39,322 bases of DNA from Rhodanobacteraceae bacterium. GTDB taxonomy: Bacteria > Acidobacteriota > Terriglobia > Terriglobales > Acidobacteriaceae. How positions within the stretch are numbered: position 1 is the stretch's first letter; every line of letters starts with the position of its first letter. Shown in pieces: positions 7,932-18,100 of the stretch. The notes beneath the pieces were generated by a model. It ran no database searches. It had not been told where the DNA came from and worked only from the letters and a program-made list of their open reading frames with translations. The stretch lies in NCBI GenBank assembly GCA_025350865.1, contig JANXWZ010000100.1, forward strand, positions 1-39,322, read 5' to 3'. Made by a program: the position numbers and the translations under genes.

Positions 7932-8939
7932 ATGGACAGGTACTGCGCAATAAACCATATGGCCACCCTCACAATGACTGAGCCGCAACCGTCAGAAAAG
8001 CCCGAAAAGCCCACACCGGGCTGGAGCCATCACGAACTCGCAGCCTTGACGACCGAAAGCCCCAACGTCGCATCGCAAGGCCTCGACACGAAAAGCGCGC
8101 TCGAAATCGCGCGAATCATCAACCACGATGACTCCAAAGTCGCCACCTCCGTCAAAAAGGCGCTGCCCGAGATCGCCATCGTCATCGATACAGTGGCCCG
8201 CTCACTCCGCGACGGCGGCCGCCTCATTTATGTCGGCGCAGGATCCAGCGGACGCATCTCCTCGCTCGACGCCAGCGAGTGTCCGCCCACGTTTTCAACA
8301 GCCCCCTCCCAGGTCCAGTACATTATGGCCGGAGGCCCCAAGGCCCTCGCCTCCGCCTCTGATGTCAACGAAGATTCACCCGAGATCGGTCAGCGCGACA
8401 TCGCCCGCCGCCGCCCCACCCGCAAAGATATCGTCATCGGCGTCTCCGCTAGTGGCCGCACCCCCTACGTCGTCGGTGCCGTTGAGTACGCCCGCGCCCG
8501 CGGCGCCAAGACCGCCTGCGTTACCTGCAACGAAGACACCCCGCTCGCCGACGTTTCCGACACCAGCATCATCATCGACGTAGGGCCCGAGGTGATCTCC
8601 GGTTCCACCCGCATGAAGGCCTCCACCGCCCAGAAGATGATCCTCAACATGATCACCACCGGCGCCATGACCCGCCTCGGCTATGTCTACGACAACCTGA
8701 TGGTGAACGTGCACATGAAGAACGCCAAGCTCGTCGAGCGCGGTATCCGGGTTCTCATGAGCGTCTGCAACATCGACCGCGACACCGCCATCCGCACCAT
8801 CAAGTCCGCCGGCAAGTCCATCCCCATCGCTGTCGTCATGCTCAAAGCCAACGTAGATAAGATGGAAGCCGTCCGCCGCCTCGCCAAATCCGACGGCAAC
8901 GTCCGCTTGGCCATCGACGATTCCCGCCTCGAACTCTAG
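7932..8939 (+). CDS. murQ: N-acetylmuramic acid 6-phosphate etherase
   Basis: The 335-residue enzyme cleaves the lactyl ether of MurNAc-6-phosphate to give GlcNAc-6-phosphate and D-lactate, a step in recycling of cell-wall sugars. It is a SIS-fold protein with the sugar-phosphate loop VGAGSSGRISSLDASECPP (about residues 101-119, Glu116 in the catalytic position), the VNEDSPEIG segment, the second loop IGVSASGRTPYVVGA, and the conserved GPEVISGSTRMKASTAQKM. ATAGGAC lies just before the ATG at 7932; later ATGs at 7959 and 7974 are possible. No MurNAc kinase or transporter adjoins it. Confidence 0.95.
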   Translation: MDRYCAINHMATLTMTEPQPSEKPEKPTPGWSHHELAALTTESPNVASQGLDTKSALEIARIINHDDSKVATSVKKALPEIAIVIDTVARSLRDGGRLIYVGAGSSGRISSLDASECPPTFSTAPSQVQYIMAGGPKALASASDVNEDSPEIGQRDIARRRPTRKDIVIGVSASGRTPYVVGAVEYARARGAKTACVTCNEDTPLADVSDTSIIIDVGPEVISGSTRMKASTAQKMILNMITTGAMTRLGYVYDNLMVNVHMKNAKLVERGIRVLMSVCNIDRDTAIRTIKSAGKSIPIAVVMLKANVDKMEAVRRLAKSDGNVRLAIDDSRLEL

Positions 8940-8994
8940 CGCACAAACTGCTCCTTCGTTTGTCACCCGGTAGCCATTTCCTTTTTTGTTTGTG

Positions 8995-9007
8995 ATCCCT
9001 CAGGGAT
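8995..9007 (+). terminator. Terminator-like repeat after murQ
   Basis: ATCCC-TCA-GGGAT forms a short hairpin after ttttttgtttgtg. It is a variant of the repeat unit at 2907 and 11021-11107. A more degenerate copy (tttgtcacccggtagcc) lies just upstream. Position, about 55 bases after the murQ stop, fits termination, but the stem is only 5 bp. Confidence 0.35.
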
Positions 9008-9162
9008 TTGCGGTTGTACTTGTCGTTGCCTTCCCAAGTACCCCACTCGCATGCCGCCCTTGGCCCAAAAATAAAAAGTTGCTCGAAACTACTCCAGCCG
9101 TCCCGGTGTTTCAGAAGATAGAGCGGGCCTGAACTGCAAGGGCCCACCCCTGGAGCCATCCT

Positions 9163-9558
9163 ATGCACCGGTCTATCAAATCTTCGATTTTCATCCTTGC
9201 CCTCGGCTTCGGCACTCTTGCCGTCGCGCAACCGCCGCAAGCACAAACCCACAAATCCGATCCCATCCGTGAGACCAAACGGCTCTCCAAAGAGCTCAGC
9301 CTCACCCCCGACCAGCAGTCGCAAATCGGCCTCATCCTTGCGGACCGCCAGCAACGCATTGCCGCCCTGTCAGCCGACACCACCTCCGACCCCAAATCCC
9401 TCCGCAAGCAGCGCAAAGCCATCATGATGGACACCCAGCAGAAGATCAGTGCTATCCTCACTCCCGCGCAACAGCAGCAACTCGCAACCCTCAAGTCCGA
9501 GCATCGCCACGGTAAACGCGGCACCCAGCCCCCAACCGCTCCACCGCCCGCAGTCTAG
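9163..9558 (+). CDS. Spy/CpxP-like periplasmic protein (LTxxQ motifs)
   Basis: The 131-residue protein begins with a signal peptide (SIFILALGFGTLAVA, probable cleavage after AVA). The mature part is helical and carries two LTxxQ-type motifs, LTPDQQSQI at about residues 47-55 and LTPAQQQQL near 100-108, as in the Spy/CpxP family of ATP-independent periplasmic chaperones. The tail is Pro-rich. GGAG at 9152-9155 is 7 bases before the ATG. Function beyond family resemblance is inference; many acidobacterial proteins with this motif are uncharacterised. It stands alone between murQ and murA. Confidence 0.75.
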   Translation: MHRSIKSSIFILALGFGTLAVAQPPQAQTHKSDPIRETKRLSKELSLTPDQQSQIGLILADRQQRIAALSADTTSDPKSLRKQRKAIMMDTQQKISAILTPAQQQQLATLKSEHRHGKRGTQPPTAPPPAV

Positions 9559-9564
9559 CCAAAT

Positions 9565-9603
9565 GAGGTCATTCTGAGCGAAGCGAAGAATCTCAGTATT
9601 TCG
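9565..9603 (+). repeat. Dispersed repeat family C, copy 1
   Basis: This 39-base element begins gaggtcattctgagcgaagc and ends gaatctcagtatttcg. An identical copy is at 14828-14866. It lies 7 bases after the stop codon of the Spy-like gene. Confidence 0.75.
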
Positions 9604-9703
9604 GCAGTCTGCTGCGCTCTAACCCCCACCCTCTGCGCCCCGTCTCCCAGCGACGGGGCGCGCCAGAATCAATCTTGCCACCCATTCACACAGGCATACT
9701 CCG

Positions 9704-9709
9704 TAAAAT
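9704..9709 (+). promoter_or_regulatory. Candidate -10 element of murA
   Basis: TAAAAT (5 of 6 to consensus) ends 6 bases before the murA ATG at 9716, and no ribosome-binding site is visible between them. The spacing would place the transcription start at or next to the A of the ATG. No convincing -35 sits at the right distance. Confidence 0.35.
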
Positions 9710-9715
9710 CGAACG

Positions 9716-11011
<1,296 letters not shown>

Positions 11012-11020
11012 CGCTCCTTT

Positions 11021-11107
11021 GCTTTTTTGGTTGTCATCCCGCAGGGATTGCTTTTTGGGTTGTCATCCCGCAGGGTTTGCTTTTTTGGTTGTCATCCCGC
11101 AGGGATC
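11021..11107 (+). repeat. Tandem 29-bp repeat, three units (terminator-like)
   Basis: Units at 11021-11049, 11050-11078 and 11079-11107 are near-identical. Each contains gcttttttgg, ttgtc and the small palindrome ATCCC-GCA-GGG(A/T)T. The array starts 10 bases after the murA stop. Each hairpin except the last is followed by a T-run from the next unit. It is probably a stacked weak terminator grown by tandem duplication; single copies stand at 2907 and 8995. Confidence 0.7.
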
Positions 11108-11119
11108 TGCTGTTGCACT

Positions 11120-11172
11120 AGCTGTCAGCTTATAGATCAGGAGCTGACAGCTCGAGAATCATGCCTTTCGTC
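11120..11172 (+). repeat. Dispersed hairpin repeat family A, copy 2
   Basis: AGCTGTCAGCT (11120-11130) and AGCTGACAGCT (11142-11152) are a perfect 11-base inverted repeat with an 11-base loop. The tail gaatcatgcctttcgtc matches the copy at 19815-19865. The ATG at 11161 belongs to this repeat and is therefore a poor start for the receptor gene that follows. Confidence 0.7.
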
Positions 11173-11224
11173 TCACCAAATTTCCTCCGCCCCACCCCCT
11201 TATACATCGCACGTTTACACTCCC

Positions 11225-11254
11225 TTGACCGTCCCGTAACCGCCCCGCTATACG
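11225..11254 (+). promoter_or_regulatory. Promoter of the first TonB-dependent receptor gene
   Basis: TTGACC (11225-11230) and TATACG (11249-11254) are 18 bases apart. The -10 ends 8 bases before the ATG at 11263, so the mRNA would be leaderless or have only one or two leader bases. No Shine-Dalgarno sequence is present. Confidence 0.5.
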
Positions 11255-11262
11255 GTTCGGTC

Positions 11263-14200
11263 ATGCTAACCAATATTTCTAAATCCGTGTGCAAGCTACT
11301 CTCTGCGCTCGCCTTCGTCGTGTTCTGCGCCAGCCTCCAGGCCCAATACGACAACGGCAGCCTGGTCGGAACCATCAAGGACCCCAGCGGAGCCCCCATC
11401 GCCGGAGCCCTCGTCATCATAACCAGCGACGGCACCGGCATTGCCACCCAGTCTAAAACCGGCCCCTCCGGCGACTACGAAGTCCCCACCCTCAAGGTCG
11501 GTACTTACAGCATCTCCGCCACCGCCGCCGGTTTTGCCAACACCACCGCAAAAAACATCACCATCTCGGTCGGCGGACGCAACCGTATCGATCTCGGCCT
11601 CAAAATCAGCGGCACCGCCGAAACCGTCGAAGTCAAAGACGTCGCCCTCCAGCTTGAAACCGAAACCAGCGAGCGCGGCCAGACCATCACCAACTATCAG
11701 AGCGAGGCCTTCCCGCTCGTCACCCGCAACTACTCCGATCTCCTCGGCCTCGTCACCGGCTCACGCCAGGCCCCCTCGTCCTACACCACCACCTCCATCA
11801 CCTCGCTCACCCGCGCCGGTTCGTTCAACATCAACGGCGAGCGCAGCATGTTCAACAACTTCCTTCTCGACGGCCTCGACAACAACGCCTATGGCGAGTC
11901 CAACCAGGGTTTCGACAACCAGATCATCGCCATCCCGCCCGACTCCGTCGCCCAGTTCCAGACCGTCACCAACAACGAGTCAGCCGAGTACGGCCGCAGC
12001 TCCGGTGCCACCATCAACGTCGCGTCGCAGAGCGGCAGCAACAAATTCCACACCACGTTATACGAGTTCATCCGCAACACTGACCTGAACGCCACCGGCT
12101 TCTTCAAGCCCACCCAGTCCAACGCCGCCGGAGCCGTCGTCCCCTTCAAGAAGTCCACCTTCAACCGCAACCAGTTCGGTGCTAATCTCGGTGGCCCCAT
12201 CCTCAAAGACCGCCTCTTCTTCTTCCTCGACTACGAAGGCTTCCGTCAGGTCCTCAAGCCCCTCAGCGTCCTCACCCTGCCCACCGCCAACGAGCTCATC
12301 GGCAAGCTCGTCGTCCCCGTCCGCAACCCCCTCACCGGCATCGTCTACCCTGCCGGAACCCCAATCCCGCAGTCCGCCATCAACCCCGTCTCCCAGCAGA
12401 TCATCAAGGCCTTCGCCGCCGTCCCCACTGACCCCACCATCCCCGTCGCCGCCGCAACCGGCCTCGCCCAGTTCAACTATCACGTCCAAGTCCCCTTCTA
12501 CGACAACTCCGACAAGGGCGATCTCCGCTTCGACTTCCAGCAGAACCCCACCACTTCCTGGTTCCTCCGCGCCAGCGATCGAAAGGAAAACGCCCTCAAC
12601 GCCCCCGCCCTCCCCCACCCCCTCGACGGCCAGACCAACGGCCGCATCCGCGTCCTCGACCAGCAGGTCGTCGCCGGTTACACCCGCCTCTTCGGCTCCA
12701 ACAAAGTCCTGGATGCGCGCCTCGGCCTCTCCCGCACCAAGGCTGGCAAGTTCTCCACCTCCATCGGTAGCACCGCCTTCGCCATCCCCGGTCTGCCCAC
12801 CGACCCCGCCGTCGCCGGAGGCCTTCCCACCACCTCTATCAGCAACTTCACCGGCTTCGGTCGCCAGAGCACCAACCCGCAATTCCAGAACCCCGCCCTG
12901 CTCGACCCCAAGGTCAACTTCACCCTCGTCCGGGGCCGCCACTCCCTCAAGTTCGGCTACGAATACGAGAAGGTCTGGATGGGCGTCAGCGACAATAACC
13001 CGCTCTACGGTTCCTTCACTTACGGCGGAGCCTATAGCGCCTGCCCCGCTGGGACCGTCATCCCCGGCGTAGGCACCTGTGCCGCTGGCTCCGCCACCCC
13101 CGCCCTCAACTCCAGCGCCGTCGCCGACACCTTCTTCGCCGACTTCCTCTTCGGCACCACCAGCGCCTACTCCGCCGCCAACGAGTTCGAGGCGCACCTC
13201 CGCCAGACCTTCCACAACGTCTACGCCCAGGATGATTGGAAGGCCCTCCCCAACCTCACCCTCAACCTCGGCCTCCGCTGGGAGTACGGCTCACCCTACA
13301 CCGAGCAGAACAGCTTCATCTCCAACTTCAACCCCGCCACCCAGCAGATCGATACCATCGACAAGACGGTCGCCCCCAACGCCTTCGTCAACCAGCTTCA
13401 GAACCCCGGCGGCATCTACGGCAATAGCCTCGTCAACCCCGTCTTCACCGACTTCGCCCCGCGCATCGGCTTCGCCCTCGCCGCAGATTCCAAGACCGCC
13501 ATCCGCGGCGGCTTCGGCATGAGCTACGTCCACTACACCCGCGCTGGCTCCGGCAATATCCTCGGCATCAATGCCCCCCACGCGCTCTTCGTCGCCGTCA
13601 ACCAGGCCAACCTCAAACCCACCCCTACCAACCACTGCACCGGCACCCCCACCGTAGCCCAGATCGGCACCTGCTACGTCAGCGAGGAGCAGGGCTTCCC
13701 TGTCGGCCTTACCAGCACCTTCAACCCCCTCACCGACAACGTCACCTACGTCCCCAAAGACACCAAGGACAGCTACGTCGAGAGCTTCTTCCTCAGCGTC
13801 CAGCGCCAGCTCTTCAAGAACAGCCTCATCGACCTCGCCTACGTCGGCAACCACGGCGTCAAGCTCCAGGGCTTCGTCAACGCCAACCAGCTCAACCCCG
13901 CCATCGGTTACTCGCAGGCCAACCGCCCCTACAACAAGTTCTCCGACATCACCGAAGCCCTCAACGACTTCGTCTCCAACTACAACTCGCTCCAGCTCCG
14001 CTACGAGCAGCGCTTCGTCGCCGGACTCACCCTGCTCAACTCCTTCACCTGGTCCCACGCTCTCGACGAGACCAGCGCCTCGCTCGAAGGCAATACCCCA
14101 TCCGTGCAGGACATCAACAACATCCGCGCCGACTACGGTCAGTCCGACTACAACCTGCCCATCTCCAACGTCACCAGCATCGTCTATGAGCTTCCCGTCG

Positions 14201-14760
14201 GCCACGGACGCCCCTTCCTTTCCAACACCAACGGCCTCGTAGACGCAGCCATCGGTGGCTGGCAGATCTCAACCATCAACACCATGCAGTCTGGCACACC
14301 GTTCAACCTCACCTACTCACCCGGTGCCGCCAACGCGGTATCGCCCACAATCGGCAACAGCTTCCGCGGCGCCAACCTCTACCGCCCCAACATCAACCCC
14401 GGCGTCGCCACCAAGCTGAACACGCAGATCGCCTCCAGCGGCTTCATCCAGTTCCTCAACCCCGCAGCCTTCAACCTGCCCGCCACCACCGGTAGCCCCT
14501 TCGGCAACGCACCACGCAACTACCTCCGCAACCCGGCCTTCTACCAGACTGACCTCGCCCTCAACAAGAAGTTCTCCACCCCTATCGAAAGCCTCAAGGT
14601 GGAGTTCCGCACCGAGTTCTACAACCTCCTCAACCACACCAACCTCTACCTGCCCAACACCATCGGCGGAACCAACGGCACCACCGCAACCACCGGCGGA
14701 ATCATCTCCAGCACCTTCACCCCGCGCGTAATCCAGTTCGGCCTCAAGGTCCTTTACTAG
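11263..14760 (+). CDS. TonB-dependent receptor, Oar-like, with CarboxypepD-regulatory-like domain
   Basis: The 1165-residue outer-membrane protein begins with a signal peptide (LLSALAFVVFCASLQAQ). A carboxypeptidase-regulatory-like beta-sandwich follows at about residues 30-115 (GSLVGTIKDPSGAPIAGALV). The plug domain is next (FNINGERSMFNNFLLDGLDNNAYGE, then ESAEYGRSSGATINVASQSG). A large 22-strand-type barrel runs to the C-terminus, which ends in the aromatic residue Tyr. Such acidobacterial receptors are thought to import glycans or other bulky substrates with TonB energy; no substrate can be named. The start at 11263 gives a proper signal peptide and follows a promoter; an upstream ATG at 11161 lies in a dispersed repeat. 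A terminator hairpin follows at 14775. Confidence 0.92.
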   Translation: MLTNISKSVCKLLSALAFVVFCASLQAQYDNGSLVGTIKDPSGAPIAGALVIITSDGTGIATQSKTGPSGDYEVPTLKVGTYSISATAAGFANTTAKNITISVGGRNRIDLGLKISGTAETVEVKDVALQLETETSERGQTITNYQSEAFPLVTRNYSDLLGLVTGSRQAPSSYTTTSITSLTRAGSFNINGERSMFNNFLLDGLDNNAYGESNQGFDNQIIAIPPDSVAQFQTVTNNESAEYGRSSGATINVASQSGSNKFHTTLYEFIRNTDLNATGFFKPTQSNAAGAVVPFKKSTFNRNQFGANLGGPILKDRLFFFLDYEGFRQVLKPLSVLTLPTANELIGKLVVPVRNPLTGIVYPAGTPIPQSAINPVSQQIIKAFAAVPTDPTIPVAAATGLAQFNYHVQVPFYDNSDKGDLRFDFQQNPTTSWFLRASDRKENALNAPALPHPLDGQTNGRIRVLDQQVVAGYTRLFGSNKVLDARLGLSRTKAGKFSTSIGSTAFAIPGLPTDPAVAGGLPTTSISNFTGFGRQSTNPQFQNPALLDPKVNFTLVRGRHSLKFGYEYEKVWMGVSDNNPLYGSFTYGGAYSACPAGTVIPGVGTCAAGSATPALNSSAVADTFFADFLFGTTSAYSAANEFEAHLRQTFHNVYAQDDWKALPNLTLNLGLRWEYGSPYTEQNSFISNFNPATQQIDTIDKTVAPNAFVNQLQNPGGIYGNSLVNPVFTDFAPRIGFALAADSKTAIRGGFGMSYVHYTRAGSGNILGINAPHALFVAVNQANLKPTPTNHCTGTPTVAQIGTCYVSEEQGFPVGLTSTFNPLTDNVTYVPKDTKDSYVESFFLSVQRQLFKNSLIDLAYVGNHGVKLQGFVNANQLNPAIGYSQANRPYNKFSDITEALNDFVSNYNSLQLRYEQRFVAGLTLLNSFTWSHALDETSASLEGNTPSVQDINNIRADYGQSDYNLPISNVTSIVYELPVGHGRPFLSNTNGLVDAAIGGWQISTINTMQSGTPFNLTYSPGAANAVSPTIGNSFRGANLYRPNINPGVATKLNTQIASSGFIQFLNPAAFNLPATTGSPFGNAPRNYLRNPAFYQTDLALNKKFSTPIESLKVEFRTEFYNLLNHTNLYLPNTIGGTNGTTATTGGIISSTFTPRVIQFGLKVLY

Positions 14761-14774
14761 ACCCACGCCGTACA

Positions 14775-14812
14775 GAAAGAGCCCGGGTGCCAAGTCCGGC
14801 CTCTTTCGTTTT
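14775..14812 (+). terminator. Rho-independent terminator after the first receptor gene
   Basis: GAAAGAGCCCGG (14775-14786) pairs with CCGGCCTCTTTC (14796-14807) with one mismatch and a 9-base loop, followed by gtttt. It begins 15 bases after the stop codon. Confidence 0.75.
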
Positions 14813-14827
14813 GGCCGTCATTCCACC

Positions 14828-14866
14828 GAGGTCATTCTGAGCGAAGCGAAGAATCTCAGTATTTCG
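14828..14866 (+). repeat. Dispersed repeat family C, copy 2
   Basis: All 39 bases are identical to 9565-9603. Sequence on both sides is unrelated, so the element itself is the conserved unit. Confidence 0.75.
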
Positions 14867-14951
14867 ATGGTCCGCCACGCTGCCGTGGGAACATCGAATC
14901 TGATCTTGCCCCGTCCCAGCTTCCAAGGCCAAACGCCCGTCACACAACCCC

Positions 14952-14978
14952 GCCTTAACTCCCAACTCTAAACTCGAA
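14952..14978 (-). repeat. Dispersed repeat family E, copy 1
   Basis: Read on the minus strand, the core agtttagagttgggagtt matches agtttagagtttggagtt at 37802-37819 with one change. Neither copy is in a coding region. Confidence 0.45.
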
Positions 14979-15106
14979 GAATCCTTACCCACTTCCCACC
15001 AACCACCATCAAGCTCTTTCATCCCGAACTCATCCCGCCCTTATCCCTCTCATCCCCGTTCCCGCCGTTGCTGTTGCCGTTATCCTCCTCCCACACCCGC
15101 AAACAG

Positions 15107-15137
15107 CAAGAGCCCCGGCAAAATCCCGGGGCTCTTG
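15107..15137 (-). terminator. Terminator hairpin after the second receptor gene
   Basis: CAAGAGCCCCGG (15107-15118) and CCGGGGCTCTTG (15126-15137) form a perfect 12-bp, GC-rich stem with a 7-base loop. It lies 18 bases beyond the stop of the minus-strand receptor gene. The T-tract is poor on the minus strand, so it may also act as an mRNA 3'-end stabiliser. Confidence 0.75.
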
Positions 15138-15155
15138 TCCGTCTTACTTACAAAA

Positions 15156-18100
15156 CTAGAAGCTCAACTTCACGCTCCCCTGGAACACGCGCGCGCTGTT
15201 CGACGTGCCGGTCACCTGCCCGAACGTTGCGGTCGTATTCACGTTCGTCACCGGGTTGCCAAAGTTTGGGTGGTTGATGATGTTGAACGCCTCCAGCCGC
15301 AGCGTCGCATTGAACCCCTCGTAGATCGGAAAGATACGCGAAACCTGGGCGTCCACGTTATACGCAGGAATACCGCGGAAGGCGTTTCTGCTCACACTGC
15401 CCTGCGTCCCAAACTGCGGGCAGGTCAGCGCCGACACCGCATTCGTCGCGTACCCCGGGCAACCGGACGTCACCTGGGTAAACGCCGCCGGATTCAGATA
15501 CTGACGAGTCGCTGCCGTGTTGACTTTCTGGAACGCAACCCGTGAATACACCGAGGCACCCGGCACCAGATTCGGACGATCCAGACCGCTATTATTCGTC
15601 AGCGAGTTGTCCTGCCCCGAAGTCACGTTGAACGGAGCACCCGACAGAATCTGGATCTTCGGAGCAAACTCCCAGTTGTTCACCAGCAGCTTCGCGACCG
15701 TCGGCAGCGAGAAGTTGCTCTTCGTCACCAGCACAACGTTCTCGATATGCCGGTAGTCCGATCCGCACGGACCGTAGTCCAACGCCGGCTGGTTCGGACG
15801 CGAAACGCTGCTGCCCGTAATATCCCCAGCGCCATCCGCCAGGTTCAGGCAGTGCGACCACGTCCAGTTTGCCAGCAGGCTGAACGTCGACGAAAGCCTA
15901 TGCTGCACCGTCGTGACCAGGCCGTTGTAGTTGGCTGTGCCGTAGTCCCCCACCAACACCGTACCGCCGCCGCCGCCGAGGTACTGATTACCCTGGGCTG
16001 GGTTGGCAACAGTCAGTGCATACCGCGAGAGCTGATTGCCGGTCTGCGAGCAGTTCGAGCCTGGAGCATAGTTCTTAGCCGCCAGCAAAAGCACCGACGC
16101 CGGACCTGTCGTCACAACTCCGGAGCAACCCGTCGCGCCAACACCCCAAACCCCAGGTACGAAGTTGGCGTTGTTCAGGGGATAGCCGATCGGAGCGTGC
16201 CGCGTTCCATTGCCGATGTACTGCAACTGCATCTCCCAGCCATGGCTGAAGTCATGCTGGATGCTGGCCGTGTACTGGATCGTATACGACGGACGGAAGT
16301 GCGGCGGCAGCACAATGAACTGGCCCTGTGCCGGAAACACCGCCTGCGCCTTGGTCGGAATCAGAGGCTGCGGGAACGGGTTCGTATTGACACCGTTCAC
16401 GGTCCAAGGGTTGGTCAGGCTGATCTGGCCCGAAGTCGACGGACTTACAGCCGTTGCGAACGGCGGATTCTGGTTCACACGTTGTGCCGTGAAGAAGTTT
16501 ACCTCGTCGTAGATCAGCTCGGCTCCTCCGCGAAGCACGGTCTTGCCGTTCCCCGTCAGGTCGAACGATGCACCCACATTCGGCGAAAACTGCCATGGGG
16601 AGTTCTTCGTAAACTCCCGCGAAACCCCCGTATCTCCAAAGAAATACGAGCCCGCAGGAGCAGTCGGATAGACCGAGCTCACCTTGTTGCTCAGAAAAGC
16701 CTGCATATCAAACGTCGATCCGCGATTGAAGTAGTCCACCGGGAAGTACTCCGGCGACCACCGCACTCCCGCCACAGCCGTCAGCCGCTTCGTCGCGTGG
16801 AATGTATCCTGCAGGTACAGGCTGGGGATATTGCCGCGCAGTGCATTCTGCTGCTGTTTGCTCTGCGAGAACGAGTTCTGCACCCCAGCCAGCAGGTCCA
16901 GGTTCGCATCGCCCGCAAGCGAGCCGCCAGCCGGACCATTGCCGCTATAGGTACCCGAGAAGCTGAAGTTGCCGTTCGACTGGAACGCTCCGACGATATT
17001 CAGTTGGTTGCGCACAATCTCGCCGCCGAACACGATGTTGTGCTTCCCACGAATCATCGTCACGTCGTCCAAAAAGGACAGCGAATTGTCGTTGTAGTGG
17101 CCCGGTGCGCACGTCCCGCAATACGTGCTGAACTTGCCCGTGACTGTCGATTGAAAGCCGGTGTCAACCGCGCAATAGATCTGCACCCCAAGCGTGCAGG
17201 CGTTGATTCCCGGCGCGGAGGACCGCAGGTTGTACCGGCGCGTCACCGTCACGTGCGCCGAGTTCACCGTCTTCGAGTTGATCGTCCAGTTCTCGCCGAT
17301 CGTCGCCGTCTGCACCCGCTGGTAGTTGCCCGGTGCCGGCGTCGCCAGCAGGATGTTCGTCTTCGAGAAGAAGCTCGGAGCCTGATACCCATCCAGCAGA
17401 TAACGCCCATACAGGTTGTGCTTCGAGCCGATCTTGTAGTCCATGCGTGTGATGAACTGCTTATCGAACTTCTGCGACGGAATCGCATAGCTCACAATGC
17501 CGCAGCCGTTCGGATCGTTTCCCGGATCGATCGCCGGCAGATACTTCTGCAGTGCCAGCGCCTGCGCGTTCCACACCGGGGTCGAAGCGTACTTGTTGCC
17601 CACCAGCTTCGCGCCCGTAATCGGGTCGAACAAAGCCAGCGTCTTGCCCGACTGGCAGGCCGGACCATCCGTCACCGAGAAGTCGCCCGCAAGGTTTGCC
17701 GCGGTCGGCACCCGTGCCGTCGTCGTCGCCGCAGACTGTGCGCTGCGAAGGTACTGAAGCGCCGCAAAGAAAAACAGCTTGTCGCGGCCGTCATACAGCT
17801 TCGGAATCCGCACCGGCCCGCCGAACGTCCCGCCATACTGATTCTGGTGCAGGCTGTTCTTGGCCGTGCAGGTCGTCGCCGGAGCCACGATGTTGCAAGT
17901 GGAGAAGAAGTCCTGCGCATCCAGGTAGTTGTTGCGGATAAACTCGAACGCCGACCCATGGAAACGGTTCGTCCCCGACTTCGTCACCGCATTCACCAAA
18001 CCGCCCGAGTGCATACCCGACTGCGCGCCCAGTGCCGACGATTCCACGCTGAACTCGCCAACCGCATCCGGGAAAGGAAACGGCAGGTTGCCATTCGCCA

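Larger units (their letters stand above)
14813..15106. other. Gene-free stretch between convergent receptor genes
   Basis: This stretch holds repeat family C copy 2 (14828-14866) and repeat family E copy 1 (14952-14978), plus pyrimidine-rich low-complexity sequence around 15030-15100. I see no credible coding region or RNA gene in it. Confidence 0.6.

Noticed and set aside
11021..11107. A possible CRISPR array (three 29-base repeats).
   Set aside because: The units are directly adjacent with no spacers, contain a terminator-like palindrome, and no cas gene is present. It is a simple tandem repeat.
11161..11262. An earlier ATG for the first receptor gene at 11161.
   Set aside because: It lies inside a dispersed repeat that is also found where no gene starts. 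The promoter at 11225-11254 is downstream of it, and the ATG at 11263 gives a proper signal peptide.
12058..13215. Long minus-strand frames opposite the first receptor gene (also 13291-14205).
   Set aside because: The products are Gly/Val/Glu/Ala-rich shadows with no motif, and the sense strand encodes a convincing receptor.
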